Below the pieces are notes generated by a model. That model saw only the letters and a list, made by a program, of their open reading frames with translations. It ran no database searches and was not told where the DNA came from. The position numbers and the translations under genes are program-made. Below, in pieces: positions 8,103 to 15,853 of a stretch of 64,000 nt of DNA. The stretch is from Caldilineaceae bacterium (GTDB taxonomy: Bacteria; Chloroflexota; Anaerolineae; Caldilineales; Caldilineaceae). Each line of letters opens with the position of its first letter. The stretch's first letter is position 1. Location: NCBI GenBank assembly GCA_026645575.1, contig JAPKMW010000005.1, positions 124,001 through 188,000 on the forward strand, given 5' to 3'.

Positions 8103-8666
8103 ATGGCACTATTCAACCGGATTGTAGCTGCGCTGTTGTGGCTATTCCTCCTCCTGGTTATTACCACGCTGGCTGTTGCACCGTTTAGTGCCATTCAACA
8201 ATTACAACAGTTCCTGGATGTGTCGCTTACCCAGATCCGAGCCTGGCAGGCAACCAGCGGCGACAACTTTATCATCGCCCAGGCCACCATTGGCATCACG
8301 GCTGTTTTGCTCTTTGGCATTCTTTTTTGGCTGGAACTGTGGGGAATGCGTAACCGTGGCGTCCGCATTCGCACCGCCGACGGTGGCGAAGCCGAACTTG
8401 ATACTGCCAGTGTTAGCCGCCGGTTGGAATGGCATTTGGAAAAAGTGGCTGAGGTCAATAATGTCGTGCCGACAGTGCGGGCCAAGGGCGGCGCTGTAGA
8501 TGTGCGCTTAGAGATTGAAGTTATGCCGGCGGTGGATATTCCCAAGAAGACTGATGAAGTGGTGGCCCTGGCCCGCGATGTGGTTGAGGAAGACATTGGC
8601 CTCACGTTGGGTAAGCTCGATGTTCATATGCGCTGTGCACCGTTTGAACCAACCCTGGCTGGTTGA
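8103..8666 (+). CDS. AmaP-like membrane protein (Asp23 anchor type)
   Basis: 187 residues. Two membrane segments are visible: residues 5-28 (ALLWLFLLLVITTLAVAPF) and about 60-82 (ATIGITAVLLFGILFWLELW). The C-terminal part (ASVSRRLEWHLEKVAEVNNVVPTV, VDVRLEIEVMP, ARDVVEEDIGLTLGKLDV) resembles the alkaline shock Asp23/YloU-like domain. Such AmaP proteins anchor Asp23 to the membrane in Gram-positive bacteria. An upstream TATAAT (8056-8061) gives a possible promoter with a poor -35. It overlaps the earliest possible scpB start by a few bases, suggesting co-transcription. Confidence 0.7.
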   Translation: MALFNRIVAALLWLFLLLVITTLAVAPFSAIQQLQQFLDVSLTQIRAWQATSGDNFIIAQATIGITAVLLFGILFWLELWGMRNRGVRIRTADGGEAELDTASVSRRLEWHLEKVAEVNNVVPTVRAKGGAVDVRLEIEVMPAVDIPKKTDEVVALARDVVEEDIGLTLGKLDVHMRCAPFEPTLAG

Positions 8667-8731
8667 TCAGTAAATATCCTGTCACTGAAACAATTTTTAG
8701 CAAACAACGTAGTGAGATCTGGTTGCCCTTT

Positions 8732-9460
8732 ATGGTTGAGGAAGCAGTGATTGTCGTCGATGAGGAATCCCTAACAGCGCAAATCGTAGCGCAGGGTGAA
8801 GAAGTAGGGGCAGACGAACCAATGGAAGAAGCGGTTCAGTTAACGACTATTCGCAATGGGCAAGCCGCCAGTGTAATACTTCACAGTGAAACTTTTGATT
8901 TGCCCCTGTTGATTGAAGCACTCTTATTTGTGGCGGATGGGCCGGTGGAGGCGAATCAGTTGGCGAAAGCTTTACAGGTAGCAAGCGAGGCAATTTATCA
9001 AGGGGTGCAACAACTCGATCAGCAGTACCAGCAAACGGGTCGCGGACTACGAGTGCAGGAGTATAATGGCAAATTTCAACTAGTGACGCGCCCGACCCTG
9101 GCGCCGCTGATTGAAACTTTTCTCAACCTTGACCTCACGACGCGCTTGAGCGCACCAGCGTTGGAAACGTTAGCCATCATTGCCTATCGCCAGCCGGTGA
9201 CACGGGCGCAGGTCGAAGCAGTGCGTGGGGTAGACAGTTCGGCCATCTTGCGTTCACTGGTGCAACGGGGCTTGATTCAGGAAAATGGTCGCTTGGAGGG
9301 CGCTGGTCGCCCCATTCTTTATAGTGTGACCGAAAATTTTATGAACCATTTTGGCTTGACCGGGTTGAATGAATTGCCGACATTAGAGACGACAGAAGCA
9401 GACACCTTGTGGGCGGCCACGGTTTTGGCGGAACAACAGGAGCGTGCCGGCGTAAGCTGA
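8732..9460 (+). CDS. scpB: Segregation and condensation protein B
   Basis: ScpB is the winged-helix dimer that, with ScpA, completes the SMC condensin. The two winged-helix domains are clear: LIEALLFVADGPVEANQLAKAL with GLRVQEYNGKFQLVTRP, then LSAPALETLAIIAYRQPVTR, EAVRGVDSSAILRSLVQRGLI and GRPILYSVTENFMNHFGL. About 50 extra residues precede the core. Three starts are possible: TTG 8663 overlapping the previous stop, ATG 8732 and ATG 8821. None has a strong ribosome site, so the start is uncertain. The parS site 0.7 kb upstream is a fitting neighbour. Confidence 0.88.
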   Translation: MVEEAVIVVDEESLTAQIVAQGEEVGADEPMEEAVQLTTIRNGQAASVILHSETFDLPLLIEALLFVADGPVEANQLAKALQVASEAIYQGVQQLDQQYQQTGRGLRVQEYNGKFQLVTRPTLAPLIETFLNLDLTTRLSAPALETLAIIAYRQPVTRAQVEAVRGVDSSAILRSLVQRGLIQENGRLEGAGRPILYSVTENFMNHFGLTGLNELPTLETTEADTLWAATVLAEQQERAGVS

Positions 9461-9750
9461 CCCATCTTGATCCGTTTGCTCATTCACCTCTGTTTTGAAT
9501 GCCTTCTTGCCCTTTCCTCTGTCACGGTCAGCAAAGTGAAGCAATTTCTGGCAAGTGTCTGTCTCCTGTCAGGTAATCATGGTGCGAATCCTGTAAAATG
9601 GAAAAGGAGCAATCTGCTAAAGCATAACAATTGTAGCATGATGATTTGACGTGTAAAAAACGCACTGGTTGGCGCCGCTTGGGTTGTTTCTCCCGTTAGC
9701 ATCTCTTGTCGATAAGCCCACCTCTGCGTGCAGATAGAAGGAGCGTAGAT

Positions 9751-11751
9751 ATGGTAAGGCAGTGGCGTTGGTCTGCTTTGTTCCTGGCAACCTTTTTCCT
9801 GCTGCTGGGTTCCCTGCTTTACACTTCCCCGTTGCTGGCCCAGGATAAATCATTGGTGTGGGATCGCTTTGATGTGAATCTGGATCTTAATCCGGATGGC
9901 ACGGTGGCAGTGGCAGAGCAACAAACAATTCGTTTTACAAGCGGCACCTTTCGTTTTGGCTATCGGGACATTCCAATCAATAATCTGGGCTATATTGATA
10001 ACTGGGCCGTCACCGATAGCAGCGGCAATCGCTACCAATTGGCTTACGGTGGTGAGACCCCCTACACTTTTACGGTAGAAGATAACGGCTATCACTATGT
10101 GATCCGTTGGTACTTTCCACCCTTGGCCAACATGACCGAAACCTATACCCTCCGTTACATGGTGCATGACGCCTTGCGTTTTTATGAAGGGGGTGATCAG
10201 CTTTGGTGGAAGGCAATTTATGGTGATCGCGGCTTCCCTGTGTTGGCTGGCCGTGTGCAGGTAACGACGCCCCCTAGCGCCAACATTGTCGAGTGGGCAG
10301 CGTATGTTAATGAATATGATGCTCGTGAAGGCAACTATGCCACAGCGACCCTCAGCGAAAATGCGCGCCAAATTGTCTTTGAACTACAACGCCGTTTAGA
10401 AGCCGATGAAGAATTGGAGGTGCGTGTCCAGTTCCCCCACGGCGTGATTGCCGGCGCCGCACCAGCTTGGCAGCAACGCGCTGACGCTCAACTGGCGCAA
10501 CAGGAAGCCGAACAGGCTTATCGTGCGCAGTGGGGACCGTGGGCGACGCTGGGCTTTGGCGCGCTAGGCGTGCTGTTGATGCTAGGTGGCCCGGCTGGTC
10601 TTTACTTGCTCTGGTATAATTTTGGTCGGGATAAGCCTGTGGAAATGGTGGCCGATTACCTACCGGAGCCACCGGATACGCTAACGCCCGGTATGGCCGG
10701 CACGCTGCTGGATGAGTCGGTGGACATGGAAGACATTATTGCCACCCTGGTTGATCTAGCCAGGCGTCAAGCGATTAGTATCACCCAAGTGCAGGAGGAT
10801 AGCTTCTTCCGCAAGAGCATGGATTTTGTCTACCGGCGCGAACGGGATGATGTGACGCTGCTACCCTATGAACGTGAATTGCTCGACGATATGTTTGGCC
10901 GCAAGGATGAGGTCAAGCTCTCTGACTTGAAAGATAAATTCTATGCCAAATTGCCCAGCATCAAGCGCAGCCTTTATGAGGCTGTGACCGAGGCCAACCT
11001 CTTCCCCCGCAACCCGGAAGCGGTGCGCCAGTTCTATGCGGTGATGGGCGTGTTGGCCCTAGTGGGCGCTTTTGTCGTCGGCGGTTTTCTGGCGGCGCTC
11101 TTTGGTGATTTGACCGGCGCGGCTGTCCTGCCGGGGGTTGGGCTAGGGGTGACAGCCATCGGCTTGTTGATCCTGGCCCAAAGTATGCCTCGTAAGTCGG
11201 AGCAGGGCGCCGAAGTGGCGGCTCGTTGGCGCGCCTTCAAGCGGTATTTGCAGAACATTGACAAATATTCGGACCTGGAAGCGCAAAAAACCATTTGGGA
11301 TCGCTGGCTGCCCTATGCGATCGCCTTTGGTATCGACCGCGAGTACATCCGAAAATTTGAAGCGGTCGATGCCCCGGCGCCGGGCTGGTATATTCCCTCG
11401 CCCACTATGTACGAACCCTATCGGCGGCGCTACTATGGCGGCCCGTGGGTTGGCGGCCCAGTAACTGGCGGGCCGGTGTTAACTAGCGGTGGCAACGAAG
11501 GCGGTGGTGATGGGAAAGGCATAGGCGGCGGTTTGGGTGACATGAGCCGTGGTTTGGGTACGAGCCTCACCAGCATGAGCGCCGGCCTTGGCGCCCTCCT
11601 CAGCAGCGCTAGCAGCACCATGACCAGCCGACCGGCCAGCAGTTCCTCCAGCGGCGGGTGGAGCAGCAGCGGTGGCGGCTTCTCCGGTGGCGGTGGCGGC
11701 TTTTCCGGCGGCGGCGGTGGTGGCGGTGGCGGCAGCGGTGGCTTTGGTTAA
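9751..11751 (+). CDS. DUF2207-type membrane protein with Gly-rich tail
   Basis: 666 residues from ATG 9751 (AAGGAG site 8 bases upstream; an in-frame TTG at 9706 is less likely). A signal peptide (about residues 1-33, LFLATFFLLLGSLLYTSPLLAQ) leads an extracytoplasmic beta-rich domain (VDLNPDGTV-like start, FRFGYRDIPINNLG, YVIRWYFPP). A membrane helix lies near 270-295 (LGFGALGVLLMLGGPAGLYLLW), then a cytoplasmic helical part, two more helices near 430-480, and a final run rich in Gly and Ser. This order is typical of DUF2207 proteins, whose function is not established. It heads a four-gene set ending with an SPFH protein. Confidence 0.75.
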   Translation: MVRQWRWSALFLATFFLLLGSLLYTSPLLAQDKSLVWDRFDVNLDLNPDGTVAVAEQQTIRFTSGTFRFGYRDIPINNLGYIDNWAVTDSSGNRYQLAYGGETPYTFTVEDNGYHYVIRWYFPPLANMTETYTLRYMVHDALRFYEGGDQLWWKAIYGDRGFPVLAGRVQVTTPPSANIVEWAAYVNEYDAREGNYATATLSENARQIVFELQRRLEADEELEVRVQFPHGVIAGAAPAWQQRADAQLAQQEAEQAYRAQWGPWATLGFGALGVLLMLGGPAGLYLLWYNFGRDKPVEMVADYLPEPPDTLTPGMAGTLLDESVDMEDIIATLVDLARRQAISITQVQEDSFFRKSMDFVYRRERDDVTLLPYERELLDDMFGRKDEVKLSDLKDKFYAKLPSIKRSLYEAVTEANLFPRNPEAVRQFYAVMGVLALVGAFVVGGFLAALFGDLTGAAVLPGVGLGVTAIGLLILAQSMPRKSEQGAEVAARWRAFKRYLQNIDKYSDLEAQKTIWDRWLPYAIAFGIDREYIRKFEAVDAPAPGWYIPSPTMYEPYRRRYYGGPWVGGPVTGGPVLTSGGNEGGGDGKGIGGGLGDMSRGLGTSLTSMSAGLGALLSSASSTMTSRPASSSSSGGWSSSGGGFSGGGGGFSGGGGGGGGGSGGFG

Positions 11752-11761
11752 ACGATTAAGT

Positions 11762-11802
11762 GTTGGTTGGTTGGTTTCGACAGGCTCAACCAACCAACCA
11801 AC
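11762..11802. repeat. GTTG/CAAC tandem hairpin
   Basis: Four GTTG-type units are mirrored by AACCAACCAACCAAC after a loop containing TTTCGACAGGCTC. It stands right after the DUF2207 stop codon. Same design as the heptad hairpins elsewhere in the window, with a 4-base unit. Confidence 0.65.
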
Positions 11803-11843
11803 TAGCCAACTCATATCGAATCAGGCAAAAGAAGGAGTAACGC

Positions 11844-12392
11844 ATGATTGGTGGTGGACGCACCGTTGGGATGGTGTTGATGCTGGTCAGCGCAGTGTTG
11901 TTGGTGGCCTTTGGCGCATGGGCGAGTGTGGCGTTAATGAGCAGTGAAACCACCGGTGGCGGCTTGGCGCTCGGTATGGTGATTGCGCTGGCGGTGCTTG
12001 GTCCGGTCTTTGGCATCGGCGCCTATGTCTTTCGCAAAGGGACAGCCGAACAGACCGAATTTGCCGGCGTTCAGCAAGAGAAGAAGATTCTCAACATGGT
12101 CCTGACCCAGGGCCAGGTGACCATTGGCGAACTGGTGGCCGAATTAGAAGCCCCGCGCGAAAGTGTGGAAGAGATGATCCGTAACCTGGTGGGCAAACAG
12201 CTTTTTAGTGGCGCCATCAATTGGGAAAAGGGTATCTTGTATAGTGTGGAAAGTCAGGAACTGACCGCCGACCGCAAATGCCCCAACTGCGGCGGTGAAT
12301 TGACCTTTGCCGGTAAAGGCTTGGTCGCCTGTCCCTACTGTGGCAGTGAGGTCTTTTTGACCAAACGAGCCGCCGCGACAACGGCGGCGTAG
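11844..12392 (+). CDS. Two-helix membrane protein with winged helix and zinc ribbon
   Basis: 182 residues. Two membrane helices (about 8-30 and 40-62) are followed by a winged-helix-like segment, EKKILNMVLTQGQVTIGELVAELEAPRESVEEMIRNLVGKQLF in pieces, and a C-terminal zinc ribbon with CPNCGG and CPYCGS. The ribosome site AAGGAG is strong. No family name is certain. The zinc-ribbon membrane protein next to a Gly-rich-tailed membrane protein and an SPFH protein recalls the layout of the Bacillus ydjFGHI membrane-stress operon; the correspondence is inferred from architecture only. Confidence 0.65.
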   Translation: MIGGGRTVGMVLMLVSAVLLVAFGAWASVALMSSETTGGGLALGMVIALAVLGPVFGIGAYVFRKGTAEQTEFAGVQQEKKILNMVLTQGQVTIGELVAELEAPRESVEEMIRNLVGKQLFSGAINWEKGILYSVESQELTADRKCPNCGGELTFAGKGLVACPYCGSEVFLTKRAAATTAA

Positions 12393-12420
12393 GCAGGCGT
12401 GGAGAAAAAGAGGTTTTCCC

Positions 12421-12966
12421 GTGAGTGAACAATTTGTGGAACAGGCTCAAGCGTCAATGGGGGCGCTGGAGCGATTATTTAAAGGCTTGCCCGGCATTTC
12501 CGGCTATGTGGACAAGGAACTGCGCCGAGATGCTGACAAGCGGCTGCGCGAGTTGATCGCTGGTCAGTTGAACGAACAGAAGCAACGGTTAATTGCTGTG
12601 CAAAAGCAATTGTTGAGCAGCGGCGCGCTACGTGGCTTGGCCGACATTGAGCAGGTTATCCAAAAGCTACAAACCTTGACTGACCGCATCCGCACCGCCA
12701 GCTATGGTTATGCCGGTCTCTTTGACGCCGTAAAAATCGGTGAAGCGCAATTGACGGCGTTGCACCAGTTTGATACCGAGTTGGCGACCGAAGTCACTAA
12801 AATTAGCGATGGGGTGACGCGCCTGCAAAGCGCCGTGACAAACAAAGAAGCGGTGCAACCACTTTTACAAGAAGTGGCTGGGTCTGTCACGGCCATGGGC
12901 ACCTTGTTTAATCGCCGTCGCGAGGCCATTGTTGACCCCGCCCTATTGCAGAACAACGCTGTGTAA
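12421..12966 (+). CDS. Coiled-coil protein of unknown function
   Basis: 181 residues from a GTG at 12421 with AGAGG upstream. Almost entirely helical by composition, with heptad-like stretches (DKRLRELIAGQLNEQKQRL, IAVQKQLLSSGALRG, DIEQVIQKLQTLTDRI). No membrane segment and no cysteines. It does not read as PspA, which is longer and has a different N-terminal helix, but it occupies the position where a PspA-like coiled coil would be expected beside an SPFH partner. Function unknown. Confidence 0.6.
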   Translation: MSEQFVEQAQASMGALERLFKGLPGISGYVDKELRRDADKRLRELIAGQLNEQKQRLIAVQKQLLSSGALRGLADIEQVIQKLQTLTDRIRTASYGYAGLFDAVKIGEAQLTALHQFDTELATEVTKISDGVTRLQSAVTNKEAVQPLLQEVAGSVTAMGTLFNRRREAIVDPALLQNNAV

Positions 12967-12977
12967 GTGCATATTTT

Positions 12978-13029
12978 GTCGTAAAGACTTTAGTCTTCGC
13001 ATGGGAAACAAGACTAAAGTCTTTACGAC
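12978..13029. repeat. Nested-palindrome stem-loop, family A copy 2
   Basis: GTCGTAAAGACTTTAGTCTT (12978-12997) is a perfect mirror of 13010-13029. Each arm is itself a palindrome (AAGACT/AGTCTT), so the element can fold as one long hairpin or two short ones. It sits between the coiled-coil gene and the SPFH gene. Confidence 0.8.
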
Positions 13030-13055
13030 CGATTCAACAAAGGAGAAATTTTGTT

Positions 13056-14108
13056 ATGGCACGCATTATTGATGTCATTGACGCCCCAGATATGCGGGCA
13101 AATGATTTGGTGGTACGGGTGCCGGAAACAGGGGCAGGCGACTTCCGGCTGGGCAGCCAGGTGATTGTACGCGAAAGCCAACGAGCGGTCTTCTACCGTG
13201 ATGGCAAATCGTTGGACGTGTTTGACCCCGGTCGCCATACGATTACCACCATGAATTTGCCCATTCTCTCTGGGTTGCTGCGGCTGGCGACCAGTGGCAA
13301 GGACATCTTCACCGCCGAGGTCTACTTTGTCAACATGCGCGAACTGACCGATCTGAAATGGGGTACGCCCCAGCCGATCAGTCTGCGCGATAGCGACCTG
13401 GGCCTGGTACGGCTGCGCGCCTTTGGTCAATATACTATCCAGGTAGCCGATCCCAAACGCTTTGTCGATCAGATTGTTGGCGTTCAGGGCGTCTACAGCG
13501 CCAGCCAGATCGAAGATTATCTGCGCAACGCCGTCATCAGCCGCCTGACCGATCTGCTTGGCAAAAACATGACCAGTATCTTTGACCTGCCGGCGCTCTT
13601 TGATGACATCTCAGCCGGAATGCGCGCCAAGGTGCAGGAAGATTTTGCCGCCGTTGGTATTGTTCTCAAGCAATTTATGATTGTCTCCATCAACCCGACC
13701 GACGAGACGGCCAAAGCGATTGATGAACGGGCCAGCATGGGCGCTATCGGCAACATGGATGCCTATATGAAATTCAAAACTGCCCGCGCCATTGGCGACG
13801 CCGCCCAACAATCTGGCGGTGGTACCAGCGAAGGCTTGGGCTTGGGCGCCGGTGTTGGACTAGGCGCCGGGTTGGCTGGCATGATTGCTAATACTATGAA
13901 TAGCGCACAACAAGCCGCACAAAGTGCCCCGTCCCCTGCTGCCACTGTCGTACCCGCTGTCATGACCTTGGATGAAGCCGCTGCTTACCTGCGGGTCAGC
14001 GCAGCTGATGTTCAGGCCATGATCGAGAGCGGCGACATTAAAGCAAAGAAGATCGGCGCACAATACCGCATTAGCAAAGAAGCTATCGACAATTACCTGA
14101 ACGCATAA
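13056..14108 (+). CDS. SPFH/band-7 protein with C-terminal excisionase-type HTH
   Basis: 350 residues, no membrane segment at the start. The SPFH core spans about 20-230 (QVIVRESQRAVFYRDGK, GRHTITTMNLPILSG, VYFVNMRELTDLKWGT, RLRAFGQYTIQVADP, NAVISRLTDLLG, GIVLKQFMIVSINP). A Gly/Ala linker follows. Residues about 298-350 are a MerR/excisionase-like helix-turn-helix (MTLDEAAAYLRVSAADVQAM, KKIGAQYRISKEAI). Soluble SPFH proteins of the YdjI type usually end in a zinc ribbon, so an HTH tail is notable. Good AAAGGAG site. Last gene of the set starting at 9751. Confidence 0.8.
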   Translation: MARIIDVIDAPDMRANDLVVRVPETGAGDFRLGSQVIVRESQRAVFYRDGKSLDVFDPGRHTITTMNLPILSGLLRLATSGKDIFTAEVYFVNMRELTDLKWGTPQPISLRDSDLGLVRLRAFGQYTIQVADPKRFVDQIVGVQGVYSASQIEDYLRNAVISRLTDLLGKNMTSIFDLPALFDDISAGMRAKVQEDFAAVGIVLKQFMIVSINPTDETAKAIDERASMGAIGNMDAYMKFKTARAIGDAAQQSGGGTSEGLGLGAGVGLGAGLAGMIANTMNSAQQAAQSAPSPAATVVPAVMTLDEAAAYLRVSAADVQAMIESGDIKAKKIGAQYRISKEAIDNYLNA

Positions 14109-14123
14109 ACCTGATCATTACCC

Positions 14124-14186
14124 GCTCGTAGCCGGTCCGTGACCGGCGGTGGTAGCCCAAACGCCGGTCACGGACCGGCTACGAGC
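14124..14186. repeat. Nested-palindrome stem-loop, family B copy 1
   Basis: GCTCGTAGCCGGTCC and following bases to 14148 are mirrored at 14162-14186. The core of each arm, CCGGTCCGTGACCGG, is itself palindromic. Related copies with paired base changes are at 36223 and 39630. It lies between the SPFH gene and the next gene. Confidence 0.8.
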
Positions 14187-14213
14187 AGAACACGAAAACA
14201 TGATTGAGGGAAA

Positions 14214-15131
14214 ATGACCAAATTAATCACAACCTTAGGTGATCTGTCGGTAGACCAACTGGGTATGATTTTGCCGCACGAACATATCTTTGTTGACTTG
14301 GGGCCAATCTCCGCCGAGAGTTACCGCTACGCCGACCCTGCTGACGTAATTCGGGTTATGGCCCCAGAAATCGCAAAGATTCAACGTCAGGGCATTACAG
14401 CGTTGGTCGAATGTACGCCAGTGGGGGTAGGACGACGGGCCGATATTGACATGGCTGTTTCCCAAGCGACTAATTTCCCTGTTGTCTTGCCCACCGGCAT
14501 CTATCGTGAACCGTGGGTGCCAGCCTGGGCGCAAGCAGCATCAGAAGCACAGGTAACCGAGTGGTTGTTAGGTGAACTGACTGACCAAATTGAACAATGT
14601 GGCGTGCGCGCTGCCTGGATCAAGGTTAGCGCCGGCGATGATGGCATTACGCCCTCTGAAGCTAAAATTTTGCGTGCTGCTGCCCAGGCTGGTCGTGCGA
14701 CCAATGCTATCATCGGCAGCCACACGATTCGTGGCCGGGTGGTGCGTGAACAACTGGACATTCTCGAATCTGCCGGTTACACGGCTGACCGCTTTATCTG
14801 GATTCACACCCAAGCCGACCCCAACTTTGCCTTGCACCTAGAAATGGCCCAACGGGGCGCGTGGCTGGAGTACGACGCCATCGGTGTGCCAGATATGGAC
14901 GACACCTTTATTGACTGGATTTGTCGGTTGCTTGATGCCGGACATAGCAAAAAGTTACTCTTGAGCCACGACCGCGGCTGGTATGATCCGTCCAAACCGG
15001 GTGGTGGCATCCCCCAGCCCTACACTTATCTTTGCGAGACTTTCCTGCCCAAGTTACGAGCAGCAGGTGTACCTGCTGAAACCATCACCCAGTTGACGCA
15101 AGTCAACCCCTTTCAGGCATATGCTCGATAA
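14214..15131 (+). CDS. Phosphotriesterase-family metal-dependent hydrolase
   Basis: 305 residues of the amidohydrolase-fold PTE/lactonase family. The metal-binding HEH is in MILPHEHIFVDLG near residue 24. A conserved lysine region (RAAWIKVSAGDDGIT) is followed by the metal histidines in IIGSHTIRGRVVREQLDIL and WIHTQADP, and the catalytic Asp is in LLLSHDRGWYDPSKPGGG. Members are zinc lactonases, sugar lactonases or phosphotriesterases. The natural substrate here is unknown. The start has a GAGGG site, and a strong terminator follows, so it is probably its own transcription unit or the end of the previous one. Confidence 0.82.
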   Translation: MTKLITTLGDLSVDQLGMILPHEHIFVDLGPISAESYRYADPADVIRVMAPEIAKIQRQGITALVECTPVGVGRRADIDMAVSQATNFPVVLPTGIYREPWVPAWAQAASEAQVTEWLLGELTDQIEQCGVRAAWIKVSAGDDGITPSEAKILRAAAQAGRATNAIIGSHTIRGRVVREQLDILESAGYTADRFIWIHTQADPNFALHLEMAQRGAWLEYDAIGVPDMDDTFIDWICRLLDAGHSKKLLLSHDRGWYDPSKPGGGIPQPYTYLCETFLPKLRAAGVPAETITQLTQVNPFQAYAR

Positions 15132-15136
15132 TCAGC

Positions 15137-15171
15137 AGCGGCTGCATCCTAACCATGCAGCCGCTTTTTTT
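15137..15171 (+). terminator. Intrinsic terminator after the PTE-like gene
   Basis: AGCGGCTGCAT, a 7-base loop, ATGCAGCCGCT, then a run of T. Eleven perfect pairs. Confidence 0.9.
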
Positions 15172-15210
15172 GTGATACCGCTGAAATAATAGGTTAACCC
15201 ACTATACAGC

Positions 15211-15630
15211 CTATTTGCGCCACAATTTTTCGATCATCCGTAGTAGTAGAAAGTAGGCAATGGCGTTGATCGCGCCCTGCAGTGGATTGATCAATAGACG
15301 GGTATGTAACGATTCTAAACGGAAACTACCTCCTAGTTGGTGATAATAGGTAACAAAAGTGGTTGGAAAGCCGAGTTGGGTTGCATACTCGCCTGTTTGG
15401 TAGACCAAAAGTGATGCCAGAGTTAAGCTACAAGCAATCATTATCAGCCTTCGTTTATTATTGCTATCTTGTGAGGTTAGTCGCCAATTCGCTCTCAATT
15501 CCTCCTTGTGCCAGTAGTGAACCATAAGAATGACAACAACTAGAAACAAAATGGGTGAGAAAATAAATAGAAGAAGTAACCCAAGGATAAATGTATAGGT
15601 TAACCATTGTTTTTTAAGTTGCAGCATCAT
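15211..15630 (-). CDS. Small membrane protein, unknown
   Basis: 139 residues with three likely membrane helices: about 12-38 (FILGLLLLFIFSPILFLVVVILMV), 62-82 (RLIMIACSLTLASLLVYQTG) and 112-132. Start ATG 15630 has a GGGAG site. The gene is more AT-rich than its neighbours, which may point to recent acquisition. No family recognised; it is convergent with the PTE-like gene. Confidence 0.55.
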   Translation of the reverse strand: MMLQLKKQWLTYTFILGLLLLFIFSPILFLVVVILMVHYWHKEELRANWRLTSQDSNNKRRLIMIACSLTLASLLVYQTGEYATQLGFPTTFVTYYHQLGGSFRLESLHTRLLINPLQGAINAIAYFLLLRMIEKLWRK

Positions 15631-15783
15631 ATTACTCCCTCATCTAGTTTACCAACCAATCCTGTACCGTCACACATCCGCAACTGTACCAAAACAACCC
15701 TATAGTAGAGTAAAGCACCTTTGAAGCGAGCCATAATGATAATAATAGTTGAATGTTTTATAATTACCAAGGTATTTTACAGA

Positions 15784-15812
15784 TTGACACAAGAGTCTGC
15801 CTTAAATTTTAC
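15784..15812 (+). promoter_or_regulatory. Possible promoter of the beta-oxidation genes
   Basis: Perfect TTGACA (15784-15789), 17 bases, then TTTTAC, a weak -10. About 40 bases before the fadN start. Confidence 0.35.
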
Positions 15813-15853
15813 AGACATGGTTCAACCTAACATCACATAAAGGAGGACAAACC

